Shown one piece after another: positions 25,648 to 33,363 of a stretch of DNA of 34,264 nucleotides. The notes under the pieces are model-generated. The model was not told where the DNA came from, did not search any database, and worked only from the letters and a program-made list of their open reading frames with translations. The DNA comes from Nonomuraea longispora (lineage in GTDB: Bacteria > Actinomycetota > Actinomycetes > Streptosporangiales > Streptosporangiaceae). How positions within the stretch are numbered: the stretch's first letter is position 1; every line of letters starts with the position of its first letter. Both the position numbers and the translations under genes were made by a program. The stretch spans positions 1 through 34,264 of the forward strand of contig NZ_SMJZ01000082.1 of assembly GCF_004348345.1 (NCBI RefSeq), read 5' to 3'.

Positions 25648-26497
25648 AATCTACGACATCGGCTACCGGCACTACGACGGCCCCCGGCTCGGCCGCGGCT
25701 ACGCCACCAGAGCGCTGGCCCTGCACAGCCTGCGCGGCGTCTTCGGCCTCGGCCGCCCGGCACGCAGCAAGATCATGCCGTTCTCCCTGGCCACCATCAT
25801 GCTGATCCCCGCGATCGTGAACATCGCGTTGATGGCCCTGATCCAGCGAAGCGAGATCGCCTACAGCGCCTACGCCGTCATCATGCAGGCCGTGGTGGCG
25901 GTCTTCCTGGCCGCGCAGGCCCCCACCGTCGTCGCCCCCGACCTGCGCTACCGCGTGCTGCCGCTCTACCTGTCACGTCCCGTGGCGATCGTCGAGTACG
26001 TCGGCGCCAAGGTGGCCGCCATGACCGCGTCGTTGTTCCTGCTGGTCGCGGTGCCGCTCACCCTCATGTACGCCGGCGAACTCGTGATCGACCTCCCCGG
26101 CCCGCCCGCCACCGGCGAGTACGCCGGCGCCATGACCATGACACTCGTCCTGGCGCTCCTCCTGTCGTCCTTCGGCCTGGCGCTGGCCTCGTTCACGCCC
26201 CGGCGCGGGCTCGGCGTGGCCTCGGTGATCACCGTCTACCTGCTGTCCTTCGCGGCGGTCCCGGTGGTCTACGGCACGCTGGCCTCGACCGGCAACGAGG
26301 CGCAGGCGGCGTGGGCGTGGCTGATGAACCCGTTCTGGCTGGTCGACTCCGTCCAGTCCTGGGTGTTCGGCACGCCGCCCCATTCCATCGAGGGCGATTA
26401 TCCGAACGGCCCCGCCTCGGCGGTGATCCTCGTCGTGCTGATCTGCGTCGGGCTGGGCGCCCTCGCGCTGCGTTACAGGAAGGCGGCCTCGCGATGA
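25640..26497 (+). CDS. ABC transporter permease 1
   Basis: A 285-residue integral membrane protein with about six hydrophobic segments (for example LATIMLIPAIVNIALMALI, AVIMQAVVAVFLAAQAP, TMTLVLALLLSSFGLALASF, VITVYLLSFAAVPVVYG). The N-terminal motif EIYDIGYRHYDGPRLGRGYA is typical of ABC-2-type permeases paired with such ATPases. GTG at 25640 overlaps ATPase 1, and its TGA overlaps the next ATG as ATGA, so the genes are translationally coupled. Confidence 0.9.
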   Translation: MSEIYDIGYRHYDGPRLGRGYATRALALHSLRGVFGLGRPARSKIMPFSLATIMLIPAIVNIALMALIQRSEIAYSAYAVIMQAVVAVFLAAQAPTVVAPDLRYRVLPLYLSRPVAIVEYVGAKVAAMTASLFLLVAVPLTLMYAGELVIDLPGPPATGEYAGAMTMTLVLALLLSSFGLALASFTPRRGLGVASVITVYLLSFAAVPVVYGTLASTGNEAQAAWAWLMNPFWLVDSVQSWVFGTPPHSIEGDYPNGPASAVILVVLICVGLGALALRYRKAASR

Positions 26498-27408
26498 AGA
26501 TCGAGCTTTCGCAGGTCTCCCGCTGGTACGGCAACGTGGTGGCGGTCAACGACGTGACGATGACCATCGGCCCCGGTGTCACCGGCCTGCTCGGGCCCAA
26601 CGGCGCGGGCAAGTCGACGCTCCTCCACATGATGGCCGGCTTCCTCGCACCGTCCGGCGGCTCGGTCACGCTGGACGGAAACACGGTCTGGAAGAACCAC
26701 CACATTTACCGAAATATCGGCCTAGTCCCGGAACGGGAGGGTGTGTATGGCTTCCTGACCGGCTGGCAGTTCGTGCTCTCCGCCGCCAGGCTCCACGGCC
26801 TGCCCGACCCCGCGCAAGCCGCCCGCAAGGCCCTTGCCACGGTCGAGATGGAGGAGCCGAAGGACCGCCGCGTCGAGACGTACTCGAAAGGCATGCGCCA
26901 GCGCGTCAAGGTCGCCGCGGCGCTCGTCCACGACCCGCCGGTGCTGCTGCTCGACGAGCCGTTCAACGGCATGGACCCCCGCCAGCGCCTCCAGCTGATG
27001 GGCCTCATCCGCTCCATGGGCGCCGACGGCAAGACCATCTTGTTCAGCTCCCACATCCTGGAGGAGGTCGAACGGGTCGCCCAGCACATCGAGGTCCTGG
27101 TGGCGGGCCGCCACGCGGCGTCGGGCAACTTCCGGGAGATCCGCCGCCTGATGACCGACCGGCCGCACCTGTTCATGATCCGTTCGAGCGACGACAGGAA
27201 ACTCGCCGCCGCCCTCATCCGCGACGCCTCGGCCGGCGGCATCACCCTCCGCCCGGACGGCCTGGAGGTCCAGGCCACCGAGTTCCGCCGCTTCGCCCGG
27301 CTCCTCCCCCGGGTCGCCAAGGAGGAGGGCGTACACCTGCACCAGATCTCCCCCGCGGACGAGGACCTGGAAAGCGTCTTCTCCTACCTCATCACCAGGA
27401 GCACCTGA
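26494..27408 (+). CDS. ABC transporter ATP-binding protein 2
   Basis: A 304-residue nucleotide-binding subunit, paralogous to the one at 24739. Walker A GPNGAGKST near residue 36, signature YSKGMRQRVKVAAALVH, Walker B VLLLDEPFNGMDP and FSSHILEEVERVAQHIEVL. Start ATG 26494 overlaps the permease stop (ATGA); the frame is open further 5' but lies inside the permease gene. The stop TGA shares its last base with the ATG of a small frame at 27408. Confidence 0.93.
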   Translation: MKIELSQVSRWYGNVVAVNDVTMTIGPGVTGLLGPNGAGKSTLLHMMAGFLAPSGGSVTLDGNTVWKNHHIYRNIGLVPEREGVYGFLTGWQFVLSAARLHGLPDPAQAARKALATVEMEEPKDRRVETYSKGMRQRVKVAAALVHDPPVLLLDEPFNGMDPRQRLQLMGLIRSMGADGKTILFSSHILEEVERVAQHIEVLVAGRHAASGNFREIRRLMTDRPHLFMIRSSDDRKLAAALIRDASAGGITLRPDGLEVQATEFRRFARLLPRVAKEEGVHLHQISPADEDLESVFSYLITRST

Positions 27409-27584
27409 TGCACCGGCGACCATCCGAAACCCCGGCAACCGAACCGCCGGCGATCTCCCATCGAAGTGCGGCCATGAACCCGCGAGGAAGCGCCGACGTC
27501 TGGAGGAGGAGCGACGGGAGCGCAGCGACGGAGGAAGACGACGGCACCGAAGCGACCGAGCTGCCGAACGGAGTGAGGCGATGA
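27408..27584 (+). CDS. 58-aa reading frame bridging ATPase 2 and permease 2
   Basis: It starts at the TGATG overlap with ATPase 2 and ends with the ATGA overlap with permease 2, filling the 172-bp gap exactly. The product is polar, without membrane or domain features (MHRRPSETPATEPPA at the start, SDGSAATEEDDGTEATELP near the end). Only about three quarters of its codons end in G or C, clearly fewer than in neighbouring genes, so it may be a chance frame over an intergenic element rich in GAGCG and GGAGGA. Translation would help re-initiation at the permease. Confidence 0.3.
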   Translation: MHRRPSETPATEPPAISHRSAAMNPRGSADVWRRSDGSAATEEDDGTEATELPNGVRR

Positions 27585-28297
27585 ACACCGTAGTGGCGGG
27601 TATCACCTACCGTGCCCTGCTGGGCCGCCGGCGCATCATCCTGCTGCTGGTGCTGCCGCTGGGTCTCATCGCCCTGGCGGTGCTGCTGCGCCTGTTCGGT
27701 GAGACGGGTCAGCGCTCGGCCATGCTGCTGATGGACAACTTCGCCATCAACACGATGTTGCCCCTGCTGGGCCTGATCGCGGGCACGGGGGTCATCGCCC
27801 CGGAGATCGACGACGGCACGATCATCCACCTGCTGTCCAAGCCGATCTCCCGCCCGGCCATCGTCCGGACGAAGTTCCTGGTGGCGGCGTCGCTGCTGGC
27901 GGTGTTCGGGGCGGTCCCGACGTACGTGGCGGCCTGGCTCCTGGTCAGCAACGAGGACAGCATCGCCACGGGGTTCGCCTTCGGGGCGCTGCTGGCCGGC
28001 ATCGCCTACGCCGCCGTCTTCCTCCTGCTCGGCGTCCTGACCCGGCACGCGGTGGCCATCGGCGTCATCTACGCCCTGGTGTGGGAGACCGTGGTGGGCG
28101 GGTTCGTCCCGGGCGCCCGCAGGTTCTCGATCCAGCAGTGGGCCAAGTCGATCGCCGACCAGATCTCCGATTCGGCGTTCCTCAAGGCCGACGTGACGCT
28201 CGGCTTCGCCGTACCGGCTCTGCTCATCGTCACCGTCGCGGCCGTCTTCTGGGCGGGCCGCAGGCTGCGATCCTTCTCCCTCACGGGAGACGAGTAG
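27581..28297 (+). CDS. ABC transporter permease 2
   Basis: A 238-residue ABC-2-type membrane protein with about six hydrophobic segments (IILLLVLPLGLIALAVLL, MLPLLGLIAGTGVIAPE, FLVAASLLAVFGAVPTYVAA, FAFGALLAGIAYAAVFLLLG, VPALLIVTVAAVFWAG). The family motif GVIAPEIDDGTIIHLLSKPISR follows the second helix. GGAGTGAGG before the ATG is a good ribosome-binding site. It is shorter than permease 1 and the two are only distantly alike. Last gene of the ABC operon. Confidence 0.9.
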   Translation: MNTVVAGITYRALLGRRRIILLLVLPLGLIALAVLLRLFGETGQRSAMLLMDNFAINTMLPLLGLIAGTGVIAPEIDDGTIIHLLSKPISRPAIVRTKFLVAASLLAVFGAVPTYVAAWLLVSNEDSIATGFAFGALLAGIAYAAVFLLLGVLTRHAVAIGVIYALVWETVVGGFVPGARRFSIQQWAKSIADQISDSAFLKADVTLGFAVPALLIVTVAAVFWAGRRLRSFSLTGDE

Positions 28298-28304
28298 TCA
28301 CCTG

Positions 28305-28310
28305 TAACGT
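28305..28310 (+). promoter_or_regulatory. Leaderless-type -10 box retained by the ATPase relic
   Basis: TAACGT, 6 bp, then the ATG at 28317 of the broken ATPase gene; the same geometry as at coaA and the DUF5319 gene. Confidence 0.4.
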
Positions 28311-28316
28311 TGAGCC

Positions 28317-28539
28317 ATGTCTGCGCGTCTGACCGAACTTCGGCTGACCAGGTTCAAGACCTCCCGCGATGCCGTGCTCCCCGCTGGGGAGCATGACAAT
28401 TCTGATCGGGCGCAACAGCAGCGGTAAGTCCAACGCTCTCGATGGGCTCGAAGTGCTGTCACGTCTGGCGGAGGGCGGCGACCTGGTCGACTCGCTCGAC
28501 AGCAGACGCGTGGACGAGGGGCCGTTGCGAGGCGGCATG
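28317..28539 (+). pseudogene. AAA/ABC-type ATPase gene, frameshifted and truncated
   Basis: ATG 28317 opens with MSARLTELRLTRFKTSRDAVLP, the start of RecF/SMC-like ATPases. A run of four C (28379-28382), one more than needed, shifts the frame; in the new frame the text continues PLGSMTILIGRNSSGKSNAL (Walker A) and DGLEVLSRLAEGGDLVDSLD, up to PLRGGM. Beyond about 28539 the similarity stops, so signature, Walker B and the rest of this normally several-hundred-residue protein are gone. A sequencing error could explain the extra C but not the missing remainder. Confidence 0.65.
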
Positions 28540-28603
28540 CCACCTCGTGCGGCAATACGTGCCCCGGCGCGACATACGACTCCGCCGCACCGCGGGGCGC
28601 ACA

Positions 28604-28842
28604 GTCGAGTTCATCGACACCTCTGTCCTCTGCGACCTCCTCGACGTTCCTGGCCTCATCCTTCCCGTAACCACGGTGATCGCCGGAGCCGGCACAGGCG
28701 TTCCGCCGACCGATCACGTCATGAGCAAGCTCGGCCTCGGCGACCTGTGCATTCTCGCCGAACGCGAGCTGTATCGCAGCCGCGTGACCGGGGTCGAGGT
28801 AAGGATCTGGACATGGACGCCCAGCTCAAGGCCCGCTCGTGA
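28604..28842 (+). pseudogene. PIN-domain nuclease relic
   Basis: The frame from 28604 begins VEFIDTSVLCDLLDVPG, the first strand of a PIN domain with its catalytic Asp, without a start codon (ACA-GTC). It then jumps to LILPVTTVIAGAGTG and to HVMSKLGLGDLCILAERELYRSRVTGVEVRIWT, the last acidic site and final strand; the middle with further acidic residues is missing at two places. After IWT one base is lost, and the natural end DAQLKARS* is found in the next frame, ending at 28842. The 64 bp before it encode RQYVPRRDIRLRRTAGRT in the same frame, perhaps the end of an upstream partner. Confidence 0.6.
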
Positions 28843-28843
28843 G

Positions 28844-28876
28844 CGTCGGGTACGGCAGCGGGTGCCGTACCCGACG
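28844..28876. terminator. Strong bidirectional terminator between the PIN relic and glmM
   Basis: Perfect 14-bp inverted repeat (CGTCGGGTACGGCA / TGCCGTACCCGACG) with loop GCGGG, 4 bp beyond the glmM stop and 1 bp beyond the PIN relic stop. Confidence 0.8.
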
Positions 28877-28880
28877 TGAG

Positions 28881-30239
28881 TCAGATGCAGGCCTTGCGCA
28901 CCACGTCGGCGAGGCGGTCGGCCACCTGGGTGGCGTGCTCCTCCGACGCGGCCTCGACCATGACCCGGATCATCGGTTCGGTGCCGCTCGGCCTGATCAG
29001 CACCCGCCCCGTCTCACCCAGGTCGGCCTCCGCCTCCTGGACGGCGGCGACGAGTTCGGGCACTGAGGCCTTGCCCTTGTCGACGTCCTTGACGTTGATC
29101 AGGATCTGCGGCAGCGGCGTCATCACCGAGGCCAGCTCTTTGAGCGGCACGCCCGTCCTGGCCACCACGCCCAGCAGGTGGAGCGAGGTGAGCAGGCCGT
29201 CGCCGGTGGTGGCGTGGTCGAGCATGATGACGTGCCCCGACTGTTCGCCGCCCAGGTTGTAGCCGTCGCCCTTCATGCGCTCCAGCACGTAGCGGTCGCC
29301 CACCGCGGTCTCGACCACGGTGATGCCGGCCTCGCGCATGGCGAGCTTGAAGCCGAGGTTCGACATCACGGTCGCGACCACGGTGTCCTTCGCCAGCAGG
29401 CCCTCGGCGTGCATGGCGGCGGCGAGGACGGCCATGATGCGGTCGCCGTCGATGATCGAGCCGGTGTGGTCGACGGCGAGGCAGCGGTCGGCGTCGCCGT
29501 CGTAGGCGACGCCGAGGTCGGCCCCGCGCGAGACGACCACCTGCTGGAGTTTGTCCAGGTGGGTCGAGCCGTGGCCGGCGTTGATGTTGAGCCCGTCGGG
29601 CCTGGAGCCGATGGGTTCGACCCTGGCTCCCGCGCGCACCAGCGCCTCGGGCGCCACCATGTGGGCGGCGCCGTGTGCGCAGTCGACCACGATGTCGAGG
29701 CCGTCGAGCGTGGTGCTCATCGTGGTCAGCACGTGGGAGATGTAGCGGTCGGCCTCGCCGTACGCGTCCCGCACGCGGCCCACGGCCGAGCCGACGGGAA
29801 AGCTCCACTCCTCGCCCAGCCGCCGCTCGATCTCGTCCTCGACCGCGTCGGACAGCTTGAAGCCGCCGCGGGCCAGGAACTTGATGCCGTTGTCGGGCGC
29901 CGGGTTGTGCGACGCCGACAGCATGACGCCGAGGTCGGCGCCGAGGGCGGCCGTGAGGTGGGCGACGGCCGGGGTGGGCAGCACGCCGAGGCGTAGCACG
30001 TCCACTCCAGACGCCGCGAGGCCGGCGACCACCGCGGCCTCGAGGAATTCCCCCGAGGCGCGTGGGTCCCGGCCTACGACCGCTACCGGCCTGCTCTTAC
30101 GGCTGGGGCCGGTAGCGGAGAACGCGCCCGCATCGCCGAGGACGTGAGCCGCCGCGACCGCGAGGTCCATGGCGAGCTCCGCTGTGAGGTCGCGACCTGC
30201 GACCCCGCGTACCCCGTCGGTGCCGAAAAGGCGCGCCAA
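28881..30239 (-). CDS. glmM: Phosphoglucosamine mutase
   Basis: A 452-residue alpha-D-phosphohexomutase that converts glucosamine-6-phosphate to glucosamine-1-phosphate for UDP-GlcNAc. It starts [12 protein letters not shown]; the phosphoserine is Ser110 in [15 protein letters not shown], the metal loop is YDGDADRCL, the sugar loop GGEQSGHV and the phosphate loop [14 protein letters not shown] 30239 is the start, one base after the rpsI stop; the open frame further upstream lies inside rpsI and is not family-like. Operon rplM-rpsI-glmM. glmS, often a near neighbour of glmM in actinobacteria, is not in the window. Confidence 0.96.
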   Translation of the reverse strand: MARLFGTDGVRGVAGRDLTAELAMDLAVAAAHVLGDAGAFSATGPSRKSRPVAVVGRDPRASGEFLEAAVVAGLAASGVDVLRLGVLPTPAVAHLTAALGADLGVMLSASHNPAPDNGIKFLARGGFKLSDAVEDEIERRLGEEWSFPVGSAVGRVRDAYGEADRYISHVLTTMSTTLDGLDIVVDCAHGAAHMVAPEALVRAGARVEPIGSRPDGLNINAGHGSTHLDKLQQVVVSRGADLGVAYDGDADRCLAVDHTGSIIDGDRIMAVLAAAMHAEGLLAKDTVVATVMSNLGFKLAMREAGITVVETAVGDRYVLERMKGDGYNLGGEQSGHVIMLDHATTGDGLLTSLHLLGVVARTGVPLKELASVMTPLPQILINVKDVDKGKASVPELVAAVQEAEADLGETGRVLIRPSGTEPMIRVMVEAASEEHATQVADRLADVVRKACI

Positions 30240-30240
30240 C

Positions 30241-30765
30241 TTAGCGCTTGCTGTACTGCGGAGCCTTGCGGGCCTTCTTGAGGCCGTACTTCTTCCGCTC
30301 CGTGGCGCGGGCGTCACGGGTGAGGAAGCCGGCCTTCTTCAGCGGTGGGCGGTTGACTTCGACGTCCAGGACCGCCAGGGCGCGGGACAGGCCCATGCGC
30401 AGCGCGCCGGCCTGGCCGGTGACGCCGCCGCCGTCGATGCGCGCGATGACGTCGAACGCCTCCTCGGCGCCGAGCACCACGAAGGGCTCGTTGACGATCT
30501 GCTGGTGGACCTTGTTGGGGAAGTAGACGTCCAGCGAACGACCGTTGATCGTCCACTTGCCGGTGCCGGGGACGATGCGCACGCGGGCGATCGCCTCCTT
30601 GCGGCGGCCGGTGCCGTACGAGTTGCCCGTGGTGACGGGCTTGCGCACGGGAGCGTCAGCGCTGGCGGATGATTCGGTGGTGTATTCGGACGGGAACTCC
30701 TCGCTGGAGAAGTCCTCCACCACAGCCGTCTCTACGGCCGTCTCGACACCGGTGGGCTCAGCCAC
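30241..30765 (-). CDS. rpsI: 30S ribosomal protein S9
   Basis: A 174-residue protein. The S9 core starts near residue 48 ([21 protein letters not shown]) and ends with the basic tail [17 protein letters not shown] that reaches the P-site tRNA. The first 45 residues are an acidic Glu/Ser/Thr-rich extension ([15 protein letters not shown]), usual in actinobacteria. It follows rplM by 53 bp. Confidence 0.97.
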   Translation of the reverse strand: MAEPTGVETAVETAVVEDFSSEEFPSEYTTESSASADAPVRKPVTTGNSYGTGRRKEAIARVRIVPGTGKWTINGRSLDVYFPNKVHQQIVNEPFVVLGAEEAFDVIARIDGGGVTGQAGALRMGLSRALAVLDVEVNRPPLKKAGFLTRDARATERKKYGLKKARKAPQYSKR

Positions 30766-30818
30766 GGTTCTCCTCTTACTTTCGAAACTCGGCGCCGGGG
30801 TCTCCCCCGCGGGTCTAC

Positions 30819-31262
30819 TTACTGGGCGATCTGGCTGATCTCGAACGGCACCGGCTGCTGGGCCTGGTGCGGGTGCTCGGAGCCCGCGTAGACCTTCAGC
30901 TTCTTCGCCATCTTCCGGCCCAGGGAGTTCTTCGGCAGCATGCCCTTGACGGCCTTCTCGACGGCCTTCTCCGGCCGCTTCTCCATGAGCTCGCCATAGC
31001 TGACGGAACGCAGACCGCCCGGGTAGCCCGAGTGACGGTACGCCTTCTTCTGCTCGAGCTTGTTGCCGCTCAGCGCGATCTTGTCCGCGTTGATGACGAT
31101 GACGAAGTCACCGGTGTCGACGTGGTTGGCGAAGATCGGCTTGTGCTTGCCGCGGAGCAGGGTCGCGACGTGGCTGGCCAGCCGGCCCAGCACGACATCG
31201 GTCGCGTCGATGACGTACCACTGACGCTGGACGTCGGCGGGCTTCGGTGAGTACGTGCGCAC
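30819..31262 (-). CDS. rplM: 50S ribosomal protein L13
   Basis: A 147-residue L13: [29 protein letters not shown] at the start, [28 protein letters not shown] in the middle and [29 protein letters not shown] 31262 is the start because the family begins here and GAAGG lies 8 bp upstream; the frame is open 36 codons further without similarity. First gene of rplM-rpsI-glmM. Confidence 0.97.
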   Translation of the reverse strand: MRTYSPKPADVQRQWYVIDATDVVLGRLASHVATLLRGKHKPIFANHVDTGDFVIVINADKIALSGNKLEQKKAYRHSGYPGGLRSVSYGELMEKRPEKAVEKAVKGMLPKNSLGRKMAKKLKVYAGSEHPHQAQQPVPFEISQIAQ

Positions 31263-31570
31263 GGTCGTAGCCTTCTTTATGCTCGCGTCTTCGGCGCTGT
31301 CGGATGCGACAGCAACATTGGTCGGTCGGTGCGGGCACACGACGGCCCGGACCTTCCGTCTCCGCAACACGGGAGATGACGCCGGACGCGCCGCGCATTG
31401 GTCACGCTGGACCTATGCACACAACGAACGATTAGGCTACCCGCCCGGAGGCGTGCTGGTCAAAAGACCGGTAACCTCGCACGAGTCTACCCGACCGCAG
31501 AACGGTTCGATTTCGTTTCCCTGGGACCCCTTCTTTCCCAGGACCAGACATCCCTATCGTTGATGGCGGT
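31263..31570. other. Divergent spacer between rplM and the CAP-domain gene
   Basis: 308 bp without a credible gene. On the rplM side there is a perfect 7-bp hairpin, GCTGTCG-GATG-CGACAGC (31296-31313), 34 bp before the start, a possible ribosomal-protein leader element. On the other side CCTGGGA / TCCCAGG arms with a 9-bp loop (31520-31542) precede TATCGT (31555-31560), a -10 candidate 10 bp before the CAP gene ATG. A good rplM promoter is not evident. Confidence 0.5.
31520..31542. promoter_or_regulatory. Inverted repeat upstream of the CAP-domain gene
   Basis: CCTGGGA - 9 bp - TCCCAGG, centred about 40 bp before the start codon and next to the presumed -10 box (TATCGT at 31555). Fits an operator; it could also be a simple hairpin. 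Confidence 0.35.
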
Positions 31571-32332
31571 ATGTGGCAGAACTCTCACACCCGGCCAACC
31601 CAGCGGGGCGCTCGGCGCCGGAATCACCTGGGTGTGCTGACCTGCCTGATGGCGGTTCTGTTCACGGGCGTGTTGATCGGCCGGCTGACCGACGACGCCG
31701 AGCCCGCCCGCCACGTCTACCTCGAAGAGACCGTCCCTCCCGCGGCCGCCACCGCCCAGGCCGCGCCCAAGGCGTCCAAGAAGGCCCAGCCGCAGGCCGA
31801 GCGCATCCCTCGGGAGATCACGACCAGGGCCACCCCCCGCAGAAGGACGACCCCCAAGGTCACCAAGAAACCCGACGGGCAGATCCCCGGCTTCAACAGC
31901 GAGGGCGACGGCTCCGCGGAGCTCCGCAGCGACGAAGGCGGGGTGCGCGTCATGGCGGGCATGGCGTCGAGGGTCGTCTCGCTCACCAACGCGGCCAGGG
32001 CCCGGCACGGGTGCGGGCCGCTCAGGGTCGACCGCGGGCTCACCCGCTCAGCCCGTACGCACTCGCTGGAGATGGCCCGCACCGGGCGGCTCGCGCACAA
32101 CTCCCCCGGCGGCGACTCCCCGTGGGAACGCATGGAGCGCGCGGGATACCACTGGGGGGCCGCCGAGAACATCGGCGCCGGCTACGACACCCCCGACGAG
32201 GCCGTACGCGGGTGGTTGGACAGCCGCGACCACCGCAGGAACATCCTCGACTGCCGGCTGAAGGCCATCGGCGTCGGCGTCGCCGACGGCCCAGACGGCC
32301 CGTGGTGGACCCAGGACTTCGGAACCCGATGA
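31571..32332 (+). CDS. Membrane-anchored or secreted CAP-domain (SCP/PR1) protein
   Basis: A 253-residue protein: basic N-terminus, a hydrophobic anchor at about residues 19-37 (HLGVLTCLMAVLFTGVLIG), a Lys/Thr/Pro-rich linker to about residue 120, and a CAP domain at 133-253. CAP landmarks are VSLTNAARARHGCGPL, SLEMARTGRLAHNSP, ENIGAGYDTPDEAVRGWLDS, HRRNILDCRLKAIGVGV and WWTQDFG. Bacterial CAP proteins act outside the cell; biochemical role mostly unknown. ATG 31571 lacks a ribosome-binding site and lies 10 bp after TATCGT, close to a leaderless arrangement. Confidence 0.88.
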   Translation: MWQNSHTRPTQRGARRRNHLGVLTCLMAVLFTGVLIGRLTDDAEPARHVYLEETVPPAAATAQAAPKASKKAQPQAERIPREITTRATPRRRTTPKVTKKPDGQIPGFNSEGDGSAELRSDEGGVRVMAGMASRVVSLTNAARARHGCGPLRVDRGLTRSARTHSLEMARTGRLAHNSPGGDSPWERMERAGYHWGAAENIGAGYDTPDEAVRGWLDSRDHRRNILDCRLKAIGVGVADGPDGPWWTQDFGTR

Positions 32333-32344
32333 CGAACATCACGG

Positions 32345-32350
32345 TAATGT
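32345..32350 (+). promoter_or_regulatory. Leaderless-type -10 box for the gene at 32357
   Basis: TAATGT, 6 bp, then ATG 32357, only 12 bp after the preceding stop; suggests the gene has its own leaderless transcript although it follows the CAP gene closely. Confidence 0.5.
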
Positions 32351-32356
32351 CGCCCC

Positions 32357-33262
32357 ATGGTTTCCAACGGCAACGGGGAACGTGAGAGCGGCACGGGCGG
32401 CGCCCCCTACGGGATGGGAAACCCGCCCGAGGAACCGGGCAGCGCCTTCCGCCGACCGCGTCGCAAGGGTCGCGCCGAGGGCGAGCCCAAGGAGCAGGCG
32501 CCGGCGGCCCCGCAGAGCAAGGTCGGGTGGAGTCCGTACGACGAGGGCTCGCGCTCGCGCGCCCCGCTGTGGTTCGCGATCAGCGGCGTGGCCGTGCTCG
32601 GCCTGCTCGGCGGCGGCCTGGTGTTCATGTGGAACGCCGACGACCCCGTCCCCGCGACGACCGCCAAGCCCCGCATGACCACGGTGCCCCTGCCGTCCGC
32701 CCCTCCCGGCGAGTACGGCTTCGCGGGCAGCCGCTCCACCGACCCCGACCCGATCTCGGTGAAGGAGGTCTTCGGCAGCAAGAAGAAGATCACCGTGTCG
32801 AAGCGGTCGTACGAGCGGACGATCACCAAGAAGGACAAGAAGTGCGACGACGGCGCCCTGGGCGACGATCTCAAGAAGGCGCTCAAGTCCGGCAAGTGCA
32901 CTCAGCTCCTCCGTGCCAGTTTCCGCGACAAGGCGGGCAAGGTGATCGGCACGATCGGCGTGGCCAACCTCACCACCAGCAAGGCCGCGAGCAAGGTGGC
33001 CAAGGCCGGGGACACCGAGAACTACGTCAAACCGCTGGCGGGTAAGGACAGTGTCACCAAGTTCATCGGCTCGGGCAGCGGCGGCACCCGGATCCTGACG
33101 CACGGCCACTACGCGATCATGGTGTGGTTCCAGAACAAGGACGGTACAAAGCCCGACAAGAAGGGCAGCAAGCAGCTCTTCGCCGCCATCAACGACATCA
33201 CGAAGGCCACGGTGTTCGAGGCGCTGGACAACCGTTCGGTCACCGGAAGCCCACGAAACTGA
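32357..33262 (+). CDS. Single-pass membrane protein of unknown function
   Basis: A 301-residue protein. Residues 1-70 are polar and disordered (Gly/Pro/Arg/Lys-rich), residues about 70-91 a membrane helix (PLWFAISGVAVLGLLGGGLVFM), and the rest an extracytoplasmic domain rich in Lys, Thr and Ser with two cysteines (KKCDDG; SGKCTQLL) that may form a disulfide. DDLKKALKSGKCTQLLRASF and KVIGTIGVANL look like a compact alpha/beta fold. I recognise no named family; such proteins are common in Streptosporangiales. It reads in the same direction as the CAP gene. Confidence 0.8.
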   Translation: MVSNGNGERESGTGGAPYGMGNPPEEPGSAFRRPRRKGRAEGEPKEQAPAAPQSKVGWSPYDEGSRSRAPLWFAISGVAVLGLLGGGLVFMWNADDPVPATTAKPRMTTVPLPSAPPGEYGFAGSRSTDPDPISVKEVFGSKKKITVSKRSYERTITKKDKKCDDGALGDDLKKALKSGKCTQLLRASFRDKAGKVIGTIGVANLTTSKAASKVAKAGDTENYVKPLAGKDSVTKFIGSGSGGTRILTHGHYAIMVWFQNKDGTKPDKKGSKQLFAAINDITKATVFEALDNRSVTGSPRN

Positions 33263-33351
33263 AACCCGGCTTCGTACGCGTAACGCCCCAAACGGGATGC
33301 CGAATCCTTTCGGGAACGCTTATACCGACGTAACGATCTCGTCTCTCTCGC

Positions 33352-33357
33352 TAGGCT
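33352..33357 (+). promoter_or_regulatory. Leaderless-type -10 box for the last gene
   Basis: TAGGCT, 6 bp, then ATG 33364; no ribosome-binding site. Confidence 0.5.
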
Positions 33358-33363
33358 CGCCCT

